From positions 1,524,501 through 1,588,500 of the forward strand of contig NC_092561.1 of NCBI RefSeq assembly GCF_037975245.1: a stretch of 64,000 nucleotides of DNA, read 5' to 3'. Position 1 is the stretch's first letter, and every line of letters starts with the position of its first letter. This document shows, in pieces, positions 36,469 through 51,523 of this stretch. The translations under genes and the position numbers were made by a program. The stretch comes from Apostichopus japonicus. Its lineage: Eukaryota > Echinodermata > Holothuroidea > Aspidochirotida > Stichopodidae. The notes beneath the pieces are model-generated. The model was given only the letters and a program-made list of their open reading frames with translations. It made no database searches and had not been told where the DNA came from.

Positions 36469-36575
36469 GGATGGGGTGGGGAGAGGGGTGGGATGGGGTG
36501 GGGAGAGGGGTTGGATGGGGTGGGGAGAGGGGTTGGATGGGGTGGGGAGAGGGGTTGGATGGGGTGGGGAGAGCA
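36469..36575 (+). repeat. G-rich 22-bp minisatellite
   Basis: Five units start GGATGGGGTGGGG at 36469, 36491, 36513, 36535 and 36557. It probably falls in the 3' untranslated region or flank of SLC1A, where the transcript strand would be C-rich. Confidence 0.85.
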
Positions 36576-36710
36576 GTTTTGGGGGATGGGAAGAATACTG
36601 GGACTAGTCGGAAGGGATAATATTGTTCTGCTAACGATATACAAACTCCAGTAAACTAGTTTACTGAAGATTCACACATATTGGTCACGTTTATCTTACA
36701 TCGATCCTCA

Positions 36711-36745
36711 CCACCACCATCACCATCATCACCATCATCATCACA
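36711..36745. repeat. CAC/CAT trinucleotide tract
   Basis: An impure (CAY)n tract lies 21 nt beyond the SLC1A stop codon, so it should be in the 3' untranslated region. Confidence 0.8.
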
Positions 36746-36765
36746 CATCGACATCATCCTCATCT

Positions 36766-36852
36766 CTAGAAGTGAGCTTCTTCTTGTTTCTCTCCAAGTG
36801 GAGTACCACTATTAGGATAGTTGCTGATCTGGTGGCTACCCTCCTCCAGTTC
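36766..36852 (-). CDS. SLC1A coding exon 10 (short C-terminal tail)
   Basis: Acceptor CTCTTATTCAG; encodes [16 protein letters not shown] through EEAHF, then TAG at 36768-36766. The 28-residue tail is hydrophilic, as expected for the cytosolic end. Another C-terminal exon could exist, but phase and stop fit this one. Confidence 0.8.
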   Translation of the reverse strand, partial: ELEEGSHQISNYPNSGTPLGEKQEEAHF

Positions 36853-39800
36853 CTGAATAAGAGGAAAGAATAGCCAGTCATATGTAATACTTGATTCTTG
36901 CAGTGAGTGTGGTCTGCATTGATAAGCATTTCAGGCTATGAATTGATGAAGTCTTATACGTTTTTTGGCCTTTCCGGTTTGTTATTGCCTCTGAGAAGCT
37001 GATCTGATGGTCATCTGTCATATTTAGGATTAAATAATAAAATTATAATACCAGGGAGTTGTTACCTCAGTTACAGCTTTCTGATGCTACCAAAGAGACC
37101 ACAACTCGATCTTTGGAAGACTATTTATATTTTACGGATATTGAAAAGTGCGATGCAGGTACCTGTTTGTTTCTATGATTGAGTCGATACCCTGGCACAT
37201 GGCCAGATATTTCATACTACTAGCATTGTTAGAGAAGTCCATTCCAGGATGTTATTTCTACAATATTAAAGCTTTGCTTTTAGTCTCTACACTAGCTAGT
37301 AGATATTACATCGTAGGTAGGCCTATATAGCTTACACACAAGGAACTATATATATCCCATTCAGATTTGTAGTTGAATGTTGATTTGTCCATATCAATGA
37401 CCTCAGCAGTCTCAATCTGGTAGTTTTGAAGGTTTTTTGCCCAGGAGTGGTCGTGGGAAGTCGCAAGTTACAAAACAACAAAGACTGGTATTTGAGGAAG
37501 TACTCAGCCACGTTCAGTGATGTGTTACCGGTTTACTTGAAATTGCCCACTCATGCTGCTGATGCAGCAATGATGTTCCTCTTAATGTAGTCCAAAAACC
37601 ATTAAATGACCTTGGTATTGTTATTTTCTAATCAACATTTAAAAATCCATGCAACAACATTAGTTTTGTAAGAGGAAGACATGGTTATATATACCTTAAT
37701 TGCACATATATATATATATATATATATGTTTTATCAAATGGATTAGAACTTTCAAATTTTTCAGATGTAAAATAGGGTACAATGTGTGACCCTTAGCTGT
37801 CAGGGGGAGTGATCCTAATTTAGTGTAAACAAACTTAATTCTGAACGGTGCAATCAAATTTAATCAGCCAGATTGAACTAGAAACTTATCACATTAATGA
37901 GGGTTAAATGTGTTTACCCTTTCCGTAGCTGCATCCAGTTCCTTCTGCGAGAATTTCTGGACGATCGCGGCACCGTACGAGTCTCCCAGGACGTTGATGG
38001 AAGTACGACAGCGATCCCTGCAAGAAGAAAAATCAGTAAATTACTTTTAGATTTCACACAATAGACAGACTGGTGTCACAAGCAACGGGGTCAGAGAAGG
38101 CCGACAGGGAGGAATATGACCCCCTATAAAGAAATGGAATCAGAGGATCAAAGGTCACATGATGAGCAAAGAGTGAGAACAATAAGAAGAATCGTCGGCT
38201 ATAAGTGTATCATGAAAAAATTCCGGTATTGGAAAAAAAAGAATGTGCAAACATTTTTTCAGGTATGTACACAAATTTTAAATCCTGCTTTCTGAATCCC
38301 TCCCCTGTTGCTTGTTCCTCGACTAAATATGGCAGAAGAAGAAGAATTAGGTGGGGTACTTCATCAAGTAAAGCAGGAGGCCGAGTAACTGAAAAAAAAT
38401 GATGCCCAAAATACTTCCACATTTGAAGAAAAAGGAGTTTACCTATGTAGGAACAATTGAGATAACTGAATATTTGCAATTTGTCCGAAATAAATAAAAA
38501 ATTAGAGACTTTTGGGTGGTAGAGTGAAGAAGGCAGACTTCTGGAATGAATGTGGATGTCACAGCTAGGGGAACAGTTCTACATGGTTACAAGGTCGGCC
38601 TGGACAAGGTCAAACGTGTGTGCAGAAGAAGTTTTCAGGAATGTGAAGTGATCCACTTGTTACGATCATGCAATGAGATAAAATAAATGGTTAACTTTTT
38701 TTTATTATTAATTGCATAGATCTGAATAAAGCTGACAGAACTAAAGGAAGAACATAACAGGATCAATTATATAAGAAATGATCTACTTTTAGCTGTGTGG
38801 GCAAGCTTGTACACACACGGGGCAATAAGAAAATTATTATATGAATATTCAGCACTTACAGGAACCAATCAACAGTAAGGAGAAGGCTGACATCCTCAAC
38901 GGGAAAGCCTGCAGCGGTTAGGACCATCAGCATGGTGATGAGCCCGGCGCTGGGAACACTGGCTGCACCGATACTGGCCAGAGTAGCGGTCAGACTAAGG
39001 GTGGAAGGAGGGAGAAGGAACAGAGAGGAAAGGTAATCAGATTATTTTAGTCAATGCAGCTGGTTTGTTTACAGGAAACATCTCCAACCATGCCCAAACA
39101 ACAACAAAAACCTGGCATAGATTTATCTTTTTAAGTAAATTCTTGAAGTATTATCAAATCAGGGATTTTACAGGTAACAATTCACAGGGGTGGGGGGATC
39201 CAAGATGTTCTAAAGGAGGAAGGTGTATGGCCTGGCATTGGGGGTGGAGGTCATTGAAGCTGACTGCCATGTAGAGGGATGTGGGGTCTTTCCTAGCAAA
39301 AAATGTAACATTTTAGACTTTTAATGGTGCATTCAAAGACATATTTAGACTATCCAGTAGGTCTATAATTTAGGTCTAAATTCAAGCTTGTACTATTTCC
39401 ACTTTGGAATTTTGTGTGAGGTCAGAACATGAGGGGGGGGGGGGGCTACACCTCCCACACACCATCCACCACCTTCCCTGCATGAATAAAATCCTGACTC
39501 AGAGAACAAATAATTGCTTAAATTCTTTTCTTTGTTTTAATCGTCTAGTGTTCAACGCTGTATTGTTCCGAATACAAAGGGTAAAAAAGCTGCTTAAACA
39601 TCTTTGCCACTTTAACAGTGTTAGCGACATGGCCAACTTTCTATAGCCTTTTGCTATATATACCAGTTAAAGTAATCCCTGTATTTCTACTAACGCACTG
39701 AATCACTCATATCTCACCAGTGAGTGAACAGATATTAGAACAGTTCAACGCACCTTATGAAATGATACTACCAGTACGAAAAAGTTACGGGTAAATGAAA

Positions 39801-42800
39801 ATGCTGATTGAATTCCACTAACGATGATTGCAATGGTAATTGTTCATGGTTTCAAACAGTAGTTTGACAATCATTGTACTGAAACAATAGGCAGAATGAA
39901 CAATGCCTATCGCAAGTAGGCCTGCAGAAGGAAAGGGGAGGGGAGGGCAGGGGAGGGGAGGGGAGAGGATGGTAGCTGAGAGGGGTGGATTAGAGTGGAG
40001 AACAGATGAGGAGGATTCAACTGCAAATTAATGAGAAGCAGGAGCTGACGAACCTCACAGTCAAGACTGTACCAAATGTCATAGTGAATCCATTCAGCTG
40101 ACCGATGAATACTGATGCGACAGCCTCATAGAGGGCAGTACCATCCATGTTCACTGTCGCACCGATGGGAAGCACGAAACGACTGACACGTTTATCGATT
40201 CCGTTATTCTCCTCGAGGCATTTGAAGGTTACAGGTAAAGTGGCAGAGCTGTTGAAATTTGACAAAAAGGAAGAAAATTAAATCAGAAGAAAGAAGGGAA
40301 CAGGGGGGGGGGATCTATAGAGACAGTAAGAAATGGAAAAAGAACAGAACAGTGGTGCGTTGTATTAGTCATAGTTGGAATTGCCTTAACTTTTTTTTTT
40401 ATTAAAAAGCAACAAAATGTAAACCAAATGTATATATCACTGAACAATCACCTGCCATTTAAAAAAAGATATTTAAAGACCCGCAACACTGCTCTTGCTT
40501 GATATTTACTATTATTATTCTGTGTGTGTTTGTGGAGGGGGGCGGTGGGGGGCAGGTGGTGGAATCTGGCATGCATCGTCCTTATCATTCAGTTGCTTTT
40601 TTACATGGCATTATGGCCACCAGGTTGACTGCAAATTGTCCTATGTAATCAAATTCAGAATACTGTTAGTTTCAGTTTCAATACTAGGATTTCAACCTTC
40701 TCTGGGAGAAGTAGTTACGCACTGGCAAATATAATAACAGATTATTATTTCTGTTTTTTTTTGTCCATTCCACGTAACATCTGATGATTTTCTTCGGTCA
40801 ACAGGCTCTGAAATATTGGTTTCATACGCAACAAGATGAAGCAAACCTTCATATGTAATAACAGTTACAGTACCTCATGCATTGAGCTATATTACCATTG
40901 AAGCACTTTGAGCAAGCAATGTTATTAGAATCCTCCCCCACCCCCCCCACCCCATTAATCTTAGAAATTATATTTAGTGAGTTTTTACAACCTTTTGTGC
41001 AATACATAATATTTTGTACAACACATAATATTTTGTACACTACATAATATTTTGTGTGAAACGTAATATATTTTGCAATATATATTATTGTGTACAATAC
41101 ATAATATTTTGTGCAATACATAGTAATATTTTGTACCATACATAGTATATTTTGCAGTACATATATGACTGTGTGCAATACATAATATTTTGTACAATAC
41201 ATTATATTTTGTGTCTGACAAATTTAATGTCATGCTTCTTTTATGTCTCACTTTAGTCGTCTAAAGTAACAGAGTTTTTTCCAGAGGCACTTAGTGGTGT
41301 TCCAAGGAGGGAGAATGTGAGAATTGTGGAGGGGGTAGGCAAATGCTTTCCAAACTACATTGATGAGTTGAGTTCATTATCTTAGCAACTATAAATGCAT
41401 TTGGGGAGCCAGTGGAGTTGGGCTGAGGGGAAAATAACTAACATAAAAGTGCTTGACTATATATTACTAATTAATTCATCGATAGGGGAACTAGGTGAAT
41501 CTAGAGAGAACAGAACTCACATACATGTTTAATAACCTAGCAGCTTCGTCTTTGGTTAGGGTGGAGGAGGGTTGGCTTTGCACAGGGGTAAGTGGAGGGG
41601 GAGGAGGAGGGGGAGGGGGAGGGGTAAGTAGAATGGGAGCATCAGAGTTAACTTACCTTGACGAAGTAGCTATGGCAGTTAACCAAGCTTGTAACATTCC
41701 CTGGAAGAATATAATTGGGTTTTGTCTGGTCAGAGCAAAGTAAATCAACATGAGTACCCCCAGATGAATTATAAGTCCTAAGATGACCGTCACCATATAC
41801 ATGGCCAGCTGGGCAAAGATCCGGTCTGGATCGTCCATTGCCAAGATTTTAGCGCAGATCAGACTCATTATTCCGATGGGTGAATACCTGGAAATCGGCA
41901 ACAAAAAGACAAAACAAAAATCAAAAAACGTAAATTTGACCGACTGAACTTCACAGCGTTCTTCGTAAGAGCTGTTGAATGTTGAGCCGATACTTTATAG
42001 CAATTTTTCACGATTGGGGAAAAGACAATTTATTAATAATTAAACGCGAAACTCGCTTTTTTTTTGGCGACAGACTATTACTTTGTGGTCTATCTGGGAT
42101 ATGGGAGGCAGTATTGGACTAACATCCTCTTGGGTGGCCCTAAGGTACCATCTGCTTGTCTCCCCCTCCCCTCCCCTCCCCTTCATCATCTCCCTCTCCC
42201 TTTCCCTCTGCCTCTGCCCTCCCTCTCACTCTCACTCCCCTCCCCCTCTCTCCAACTGTCCTATTAAGTTTTGCAGGCACCATAAAAAAGGAGAAAGTTG
42301 ATGTGGATCTTGACAATGGGATCCCCTTGACCTTGGCCGACCCTTGACCTTGGTAGGGGAGGATGGGGGTGGGGGGGTGGGGAGCACCTGATCTACCTTT
42401 TGCAATAATCCAGCACTGATGTGAGGACATATCACAATTGTGACTTACCACATGACGAGATCTACCATCTGCATAGTAAGTTCAGTAAGAACGCTGAAGA
42501 AATCGATCATTACTTGGCCCTGCCTGCCCATTCGACTCAGAAGGATACCAAACACAATGCAAAAAGTGATAAGCCCTGCGGTATACGGAAGAGAACGGGT
42601 ATGAAAGCACGTTATTATATGTCTGGAACCACCCCCCCACCCACCACCCACCCCCTCACCCACCACCCACCCCTCACCCACCACCCCTCTACCACCTCCG
42701 CGCTACTTGATCCCTTGAATGTGCCAAACAGGTCATAGATTGATAAAAGAAGAAAGATAAAAAGCTATAAAGAAAGAAAAGGAAAATACTGTCAGGGACT

Positions 42801-45800
42801 GCAGATACGCAGGGTTTTTCCTATATATGCAATTATTATGTTTGAATTAACTATACAGTCTACTCTGTGGTTTCATGTATTAACAGAATGTCGTACTGCA
42901 GGTCTTCTTCGCATTAAAATGGCTTGTCGATTACAAGCGATTTAACCAGCTCTCAATCATATAACATTAATTGGAGCAACTTAAAGGCCAGAGATAACCA
43001 AAGATCTCAATGTGCCTAATCAATGAAACTGCACATACCTGATCATTACTGGCAGTTTGGTTAGCTGACGGGTTTTTTATTTTCTTTTATATATCTCTTT
43101 CTTTTTGTGGCGAGCAGAATTGAACCTTTTTGCTGGTTGGATTTTGGCCACAGGCCACTTTTCTAAAAATCGCTGCTATGGAAACAAATCATATTGATCC
43201 AAAGCTGCATGGAGTGAGTTAACTATGTCAAGAAGGAAGCAGCAAATAATTTGACATTTTAGTTTGACAATGTCTTTCTCTGCAGTGCCTTATGCGCGTT
43301 TTATGCGCGTTTTGTGAGTTACGATTCTCTAGCTATCATTCAAAGTCTCATTATGGCCCTGGGCATCTGCAAAATGGGATTGTCTCAAGGGATCGTCTCA
43401 AACTTGATAAACATGACTCACCTAGCACATTCATACTCCCTTTGTACCCCAACTTCCTGACTGATGTTATGGTCCCATTCTTTTCAACTTCTTCATAGTA
43501 CGTTTGAGTCTAGACGGAAGAAAAATACAAGAATCATCAACACAATAATCCGCTTAATAATTTTTATGCAAATATGCATGAAGTTGGCATACTAGAAAAA
43601 AAAATTACTTTAAAATGTTGTACAAGGAAAGGAAGTAGGATTTTTTTTGTTTTTAATGAATTTCTGAAGATTTCTTTGTATATGCCTCAAAAGTCATGAC
43701 AATTTTGGCAGAAGTATTAATTTCCAAAAATATTTGATTAGATATAGGTATCTTTTTTGGTGTATACAGCTGTTGTTCAAGTTTGTCTCCTGGTGTATAA
43801 AGGGAATGGAGACTCGCACACAAAGAAATGTCTGATGCCGGTAATCTGACCTATAGTTTCGAATGTGTTAGACACCACCATCGATCCCAGAAAATACAGA
43901 CACAGCTTGCCACTGTCGGTAATTAGACACTAGTGTACAGTCAATACATACAGCTACGGTCAATACCCACAACACAGTGTACATAGCAGCGTGGACATCT
44001 CAGGTCTAGATAAAAGATAACAAGGTATCACGTTTCATTACCGTCTGCATTTTGTAGCGACAAGAAGAAAACGTCATTTGCCAGCAATGGAAAGTTAACT
44101 TTCTCAGAGCGCGGCACGCGGTTTGAGGCAAGTCTTCTATGCCTTTAAAGACTTTGACCATGTTTATAACTTTTAACTGTTGAAGACTTTGACCATGGTT
44201 TTTGCATATTCATAGGAGATAATGCACATCCATTTGAGGAAGAGTAAGTGCATGATTAGAAATGTTGTTCTTCTTTTTCATGAAGTGAAACAACTATTTA
44301 CTTTGGCACAGGGCTGATGATTTCCAAACACTCCTGTAAGCTGACTTAAAAATAACTTTATACGGATCTCTCTACTATGATCAATAAAACTTGATCTTTG
44401 GGAACAAAGCCAAGATTGTTTTCTTCTTCTAGGCAATGGAAAAAGGATCAGATTGTGGGGAAGATAACCAGAAAGAACATTGTAGAGGGACTCTGTTAAA
44501 GCCTAAAGCTGTGGACTAAAATCTAATAAAAGGAAACACAACAACAAGGACATGACGAAAAAGGCATGTGAATATTGCAGGTAAATAGTCTGAAAGAATG
44601 TAATACACCAGAGCTAAAAGAAATAAAAAAAGAGAGGACCATTCCATTACAAATGAATGCCAGGGACATACTCAAACATAATCACATTATTAAGAAACAT
44701 TGACATATTAAACAACCGTTGCTATGGAGATCAAAGAAATACAAAGATAATATAAAGTGTTAGAAATGGAAATATGTAAAAGAATAATCATACAGGGGAC
44801 TTTTAATTAAAAATGGCAAATTCAAATTTAAAGGAAGTATAAATTAGTGAAGCAAATGGAACGAGGAAAAAAAATCATAATTTAATTGGTTATCAACCGG
44901 TTATTAACCGCAGTTTACTCCACCCGGTAAATTTGCTAAACACATGGACATTGATAACATTACGACTGCCATGCAAGTTGACACCCAAACTGTCAAGAAA
45001 TGCTCATGAAGTTTATGTTATTTTTGATTATAAGTTTGGTGGCCATTTTACCATAATTTGCCACTATCAGTTTTGGTCTTTCAAGGACCTTTATTTCTTA
45101 CAGATTCTGTAAATTTAAACATGCTATTAGAAAGTTCTCAGATCGAGGTAGGCCTACAATCCCCTTTCTCGTTTTCCTCCACATGTTACTCTGAGACTTC
45201 AAAGCCAAATGTTGGAAATATTAAAAGAATAAAATACCTCACTGCATGGAGGCAAAATGCTTTCACACTGGTCGTTAAAAATGCTTTAAAATTTTTTTTG
45301 AACATTAGTGACTTTTTCTTTGTTTTCTAGCATACTTTTGGGCCTAACACACCTTCCATGGTTATGACACAACAACAACACAAATTGATATCCCTCTGTG
45401 TTTTTTTCTATACATACCTGTTCAAAACAAGTTTGAACCAAGTTGTTGGGAAATACATTCCTGGTGAGAGAAAACAAGAGAACTTAAGTAAGAAAATACA
45501 AAACCAATTTAAGTCTGTACCATGCATATCCTTATTCTTACCACATCTCAATCAAATGCTACATTTGAACACTAATGCCTCTCTGGAGACCCTCTTTATG
45601 AGATGGGTCAGGGGTGGACTGGAGAATGATTTGCCCTCACATACCCCTCCCTCCCTCCCTCTCCCACACACTCATACCCCCACCCCCCCAACATTCTCTC
45701 ATAAAGAGATATAATATTACCCCCCCTCCTCAAAAAAAAAATAACTGAATTAATTTGAAGCAAACAATTCCCGAGATGATTTGTCTTTCTGACAAGGTAA

Positions 45801-48800
45801 AAGCATTTCCCCTGCCCTACAACATGCACATTCATCAATGCTCTTCAGAGATGAGGGGAAAAAATTCAGGTATCACAACGACCTGCTTCACAATGCTGCC
45901 TGGTTTCTAGTCTAAATGACAAGAGTGCCATCTTTGTGTTGGTAATATTCACAATCGAGAAAGCTAAGATCAATTAATATATTACTCCCCAAATTTTTAC
46001 CAGCTTTCCCTTAAAACTCTTTCTACCCAACAGTTTGACACCCTGTTACCCTGTTACCCTGACCTGGTTCCAGTCTAGAGACTATCAGGCCAGAACGAAA
46101 TCACAGGCTGCAAAACAACACTGCAAGTGAGATCAAGGTTAAAAGTTTAATATGTCATGCACTTTCAGTCACGTCTCAAAGTTCAATTGCTTGATTGCTC
46201 ACACCAGAGCAATTCCCAGCTGCACTTAATACTATCCACAAACGTTGCACAATATGGTATTGCCCTTCAGACATGACAATGCCCCTCTTCACTACACTTC
46301 CAAGCTCCCCACCCTGTCTGCTTCCCACCCCCCACACCTCTGCATCCCACCCCCTCCCCCAAACTCCTAAATGTCTTGGCACCCTTGATTCCATATCACA
46401 GTCGCGGCTATCACGCCAATATTTGTGATGCTTGAGTAAGCTCCACAGTTCAATTCCGCTAGTCAGAGCTTTTTGACAAATTGGACGCTCTCAGCTTCCT
46501 AAACCACAGAAGTTATTAGTTATGTAATTGTTACAACTCTGACAATGGTAAGGGACCCCATTTATTATATCCCGGGTAGAAAGCAGCATGGAGATAAGTA
46601 CAACAGGATCACAGGTTTATGGTTTTATGCTACATCACTTACTGAATTAAACCCATGAAGAGCAAAAATGAACTTTAAAATAACAAAACACACCCGATGG
46701 CAATATGAGTAAACAGGCAGCCAAACAATTTGACTATTGTTCTGATATCGGAGGGGAATAATGGATGTCCTTCATGGAACAATAGAGGTGTTAAAATTTG
46801 CTTAATCTCTTTCATACGATGGTAGCTTCAAATATTTTTTGGCACAAGATATTAGGAACTAAGTAGTTTCACTTGGCTTATAAAATAAATGATTCACCAC
46901 TTGGCTTGTGTTTACAAAACTAACTTTGAGACAAACGAATACATGTTTATGGGACTGTACCTGAAAGGAAGAAATAAGTTATGTTTATTTGTAGATGGAA
47001 GTCCTTCATACATCAATAGAGGTGGTAAATTTTGCTCAATTCCTTCATACCATAGTAGCTTCAATATTTTCGATATTATATTATTATTATTATTATTGTT
47101 TAGGGGGCACAGGATATTAGGAACTACTTTAGATTCTACTTTAGTTTCACTTGGCTTAAATATAAAGGATTCTCCACTTTGCTTGTGTTTAACAAAACTA
47201 ACTTTGAGACGAACGAACACCTTGTTTTGGGACTGCTGTTATTCTTAAAACTATTGGTCGTGTGTCATAATCAACGAATCATAATTCTAGAAATTATTCA
47301 AATTATTATCATTCTATTTGTATTCATTTTCCTTAAAGTATTTCTTCTTGTGGCAAACGGATGTGATGGATCGATAATTATCCGCCAAAGTTAAAAAGAT
47401 GACAGTGCAGAGAAAAAGATGTTTTTCACCGATGAAATGAGAACACACGTACTATAAGCGTTATTGTAAAAATTTGCAAGCAAATCCTTCATTCCGTTTT
47501 CAAGATAAATCACAGTCAAAATTGTCAAAGTTTGTATCGTAAAAGAAGTGAACTTGGAACAAACAGATGTGATGTCATAGTTGCACGCTTTGGGGGGGGG
47601 TGGGGGTGGAGAGGGGGGTTTATGTCCACTTACTTCAAATATTGTATCTTGCCAACCATAGAAATTTCATTTTGTAATAAAGGTTTTTTTTGGGGGGGGG
47701 GCCTGGACTATCCTTTAAATGATAAGAACAACTTCATCCTGGGAGGTAGGGATAAACAAATCAGCTTCAAATTAAAGTTATTGGTGAATTTAGATTCCTA
47801 TGTGACATTCTAACCTTACCCAAGCACTGGATAACACCACTTTACCAAGAGAATTACTTGCTTTCATTAGGACACAGTTTAGTAGTCTGGGAGCTGAGGT
47901 GTTGAAATTTGTAAGCCCCCCCCACCCCCCTGAAGAAGGTGAAAGTTGAGATCTTTTAATCTCCATCATGCAGTTGCAACAGCTGCATGCCGTCTATGCT
48001 GTACTTTAAAGGGGGATTCCTGTGGCAGACAACTTAATGCTTATTTGTGGCTGAGAAAATTATTTTACGCTGAGTAGAAAACACCATCCCCGTAAATAAC
48101 TTTTCAGAACTTCTAAAGTGGCTGATTAAATGTAACTTATTGTGACTGGCTATAAGCCCGGATTCTTCTCTGAATCTCATCACAGTTGGTTGTCTCTGAT
48201 GTAATTATGCAAATGTCTCTTCAAAAGCTTTACTGTCAAATTATATAATCTTTCTTGTGGATATATCCTGGAGACATAGCCGATAGATTTGGAACCTTTC
48301 ATAGCTGTCAATGTGTCTCGATCTGTATTCACAATTTCATCGGAATGCCACTTTCTTGTAGAAATATTATTCTCCACTGTGAATAAGTGAGTTAAGCATT
48401 TACAAAGATAACCAAACCATTTCCAACTGAATTGCAGTGATGACATCATTAACTTACTGTTGCCAGATGCCAAAAAAATCACTAAATTTGAAAAACTCAT
48501 ATCTTCACAGGGGTTTAGGCAGCCAGCTGTCCAGCCATCTTTTGTATGGCTGGTTTTGTGAAATGACAGCCTATTTTCCGTGCACGGCTTGCAAAATATA
48601 TATGAAGCCGTGCAAAGTTTTCTCAAGTTCGACATCCCTAATTTCGCCAATCAAATCTCAGATTGACTAAACTAAACAGCTTGCATTTTACCCTCCCATG
48701 CCTCAATAAACAAAGTTTCTAAGGTGGCGTTGCCCCATAACCCCCACAAGGACCCCAGTTGTGGGCCCCTTCACCCCATCGTGAGGTTTTGACCTATAGA

Positions 48801-51471
48801 TGCACACAATTACTATTATTGTTTTATTAAGAAATAAAACTTCAGCCACCGGAATTTCAAGTAGAGGAGCATGCTGGTCCGCGTAGAATGCAGTGGAGAA
48901 TTTCAACCAAATTTATTTCAACTGCCCTGGTTACCATGGAAGCGTAAAAATTGACTAAAACCATCCGTTATCTTGAAATTAAAGTCACAGACTGTCAGTG
49001 TACAGCTAATCGTGGGGTACACGATTACCTATCGCAGTTTATTTCATGACTACATAATGATAAGATGTGTCCAATTAATACAAGCCCAGCCCATCTGTGC
49101 CATCCATATTTTTTTTTTCATGATAAAATTATATCCGAGATTCAAGATGGAAGACTAAATTTCCAATAGAGGGTGATGGAGGGTCGTTCATTGTCTTGTC
49201 GTGGAGAGGTTACGTGTATGGTGCTATTAAGAGGTCGCCAGTTCATTCTAGACACAGAAGAGCAGATAGTGCTGATGTCATGAGGAGATAGGTAAGTGAT
49301 TTAGTGAAGTACATATACTTTAAACTGGCTTTCTTTCTAAATACCTGATCAGATCCAAGAAAGTGTCAAGGGTCGAGAGTTTGCTTTGCTGGTCTCCATC
49401 TCCGAGAGTCTCCTTGCTTGCGTGTTTTCCTGGTTGGATGGTCATGACTAGGAACATACCAATGCAGACAGCGATAAACGTCGTGGAGAAATAGTAGAGC
49501 ATCGCCCTCAAACCGAGCTTCCCGCTAGATTTGGCATCGAGTCCGGTCAATCCTGCATGGGGAAGGGAAAAAAAAAAACTTTTGGAGTCAAAATTTAAAA
49601 TTCTCGTTCAGTATACGAGATAATATCGTTGCATCTATGAAGTAAAATAATGTAAGTTGCACGATTGTTAACAGACCTGGGAATAACATGACAATTAATG
49701 GTTGGGTTGTTATTTTCAGATTTTTTTGTTCTTAACGTACTGTTTAATTTTCGTTTATGTGTTTTCTTAACTTTTTATTCTTTTGGTTTCTCTGTCTTTT
49801 GATTTATTTGATTTTTTTTTTAGGTTTTGTGAAGTGCCTCTAGGCCTTTTGGTATTTGGCGCTATATTATAAGAACTTATTTCGTATTATTATTATTTTT
49901 ATTATTATTATTATTACATGCTACTGCACTTTCATCTTATTTTTGTGCCTTCATTGCCAGGAACAGGAAAAAACTGAAGAGCAATACTTATTAAATTGTT
50001 GCACTCCTACCAGGCCTCTGTCAATTTACCCACAATAAATGACTATCACGTACACAAATTTAGTTAAACATACACATACAGAAAAACCAAATGATCTTTC
50101 TTTCCGAAAAGGAAAGAAGTCACAAAAACAGACATTAACACACTACGCTTCATTACTAACGCAGACACAATTTTGAGCTGGCGACTAACAAATATGTCAG
50201 AGGTCAAAATAATATTCGTCAGGGATCAGGAAGGGAACTTGGTGAAACGTTAGTGCATTCACTTTTAACAGGGAGTTGTAGCCACTCATGTACTTTTAAA
50301 GACAACACTATTACACAAGATTTACAAACACAAGATTTTACAGCTTTTTACTTCCGATTACTTGTTTTAGAGCAGCTAATAAGTGGATTTTCATGCTATT
50401 AAAGTGTTCATTAGCTAAAGGTTACATCCAAAAACCCGCCGTTTGTACAGAACGGCAGGGTTTTTTTTTCCAGTTGGTCAACTGAGTGATCAGTCCCATC
50501 TTTTCGCACCAAATGCAACTATTGACACAGCTAGTAGCCAAATCACTATCAGATCAAGGCAGACATGGCAAGGTGTGAACAAATCAACTCTTCCAAACTA
50601 ACTAGTCTGCTTGCAGAAGAGATAAAGTTTCAGTAAGATGAGGTCAAGAGAGCTGAAAAATGCAACCTATGGTTAATGGACTAATTCTCGTCATGTTGAT
50701 CAATATTTTCAGTGCTGATTGATACTAAAATCCCATAAAAATGTAGAATTTGTTTATAAAATAGTCATACACTCTACATGAAAGAAATGTTTGATTATTT
50801 ATACAAAAATCATGGATTACGATCAAGTACGTTATCTCTTTCTGAATGGTGGAAACTTTTTGGGTGGTAGAATCGAAAAGAGGTGTAAGCTAGATGGCAG
50901 TGCCCGGGGAGCGAGGGTGCAATGTTTAAACATTCCGATGTGTAGTTAGGTAGATGGGAAATGGCATATGTGGAGTGGGAGACAGGCATAGGCATAGGAG
51001 CCCAAGTTGATTTGAGGGGGCTGTAACGATTTCCCCGAAAATATTTCCAACATTTTTCACGCGCTCTGCGCGCCTTCAACATGTTCATGTGCATATCATG
51101 TAGGCATCGGTTATTACATTGCTTGCCAATTTACATACAATCATTTGCCGTGTTATTACCCTTCCATTTTGGTTATAATTATTGGGAAAGTCGTTACAAT
51201 AAAATGATCATAATAATATCAGTTTAACCATTGAAAAACACATGGCAAATGATTTTTCTTTCAGTAGGTGCCCGAAAAATTCTCAGCATATTGCCTGAAT
51301 TTTGACAAAATTTTTTGGTTGGGGGGGCTGCAGCCCCCCCTCAGCCCCCCGCCTCCTACGCCTATGGAGACAGGTAAGAGAGGAGCCAAGTAAATCAAAG
51401 ATTTAATAGGTAATTACAGAGGAATTAAATTGAGAAGTACACTATTTGTACCTTGCTATAGTATACTACCA

Positions 51472-51523
<52 letters not shown>

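Noticed and set aside
40849-41251. Two minus-strand ORFs of 88-117 codons
   Set aside because: They are translations of the ~20-bp TTTTGTACAATACATAATA repeat inside an SLC1A intron.
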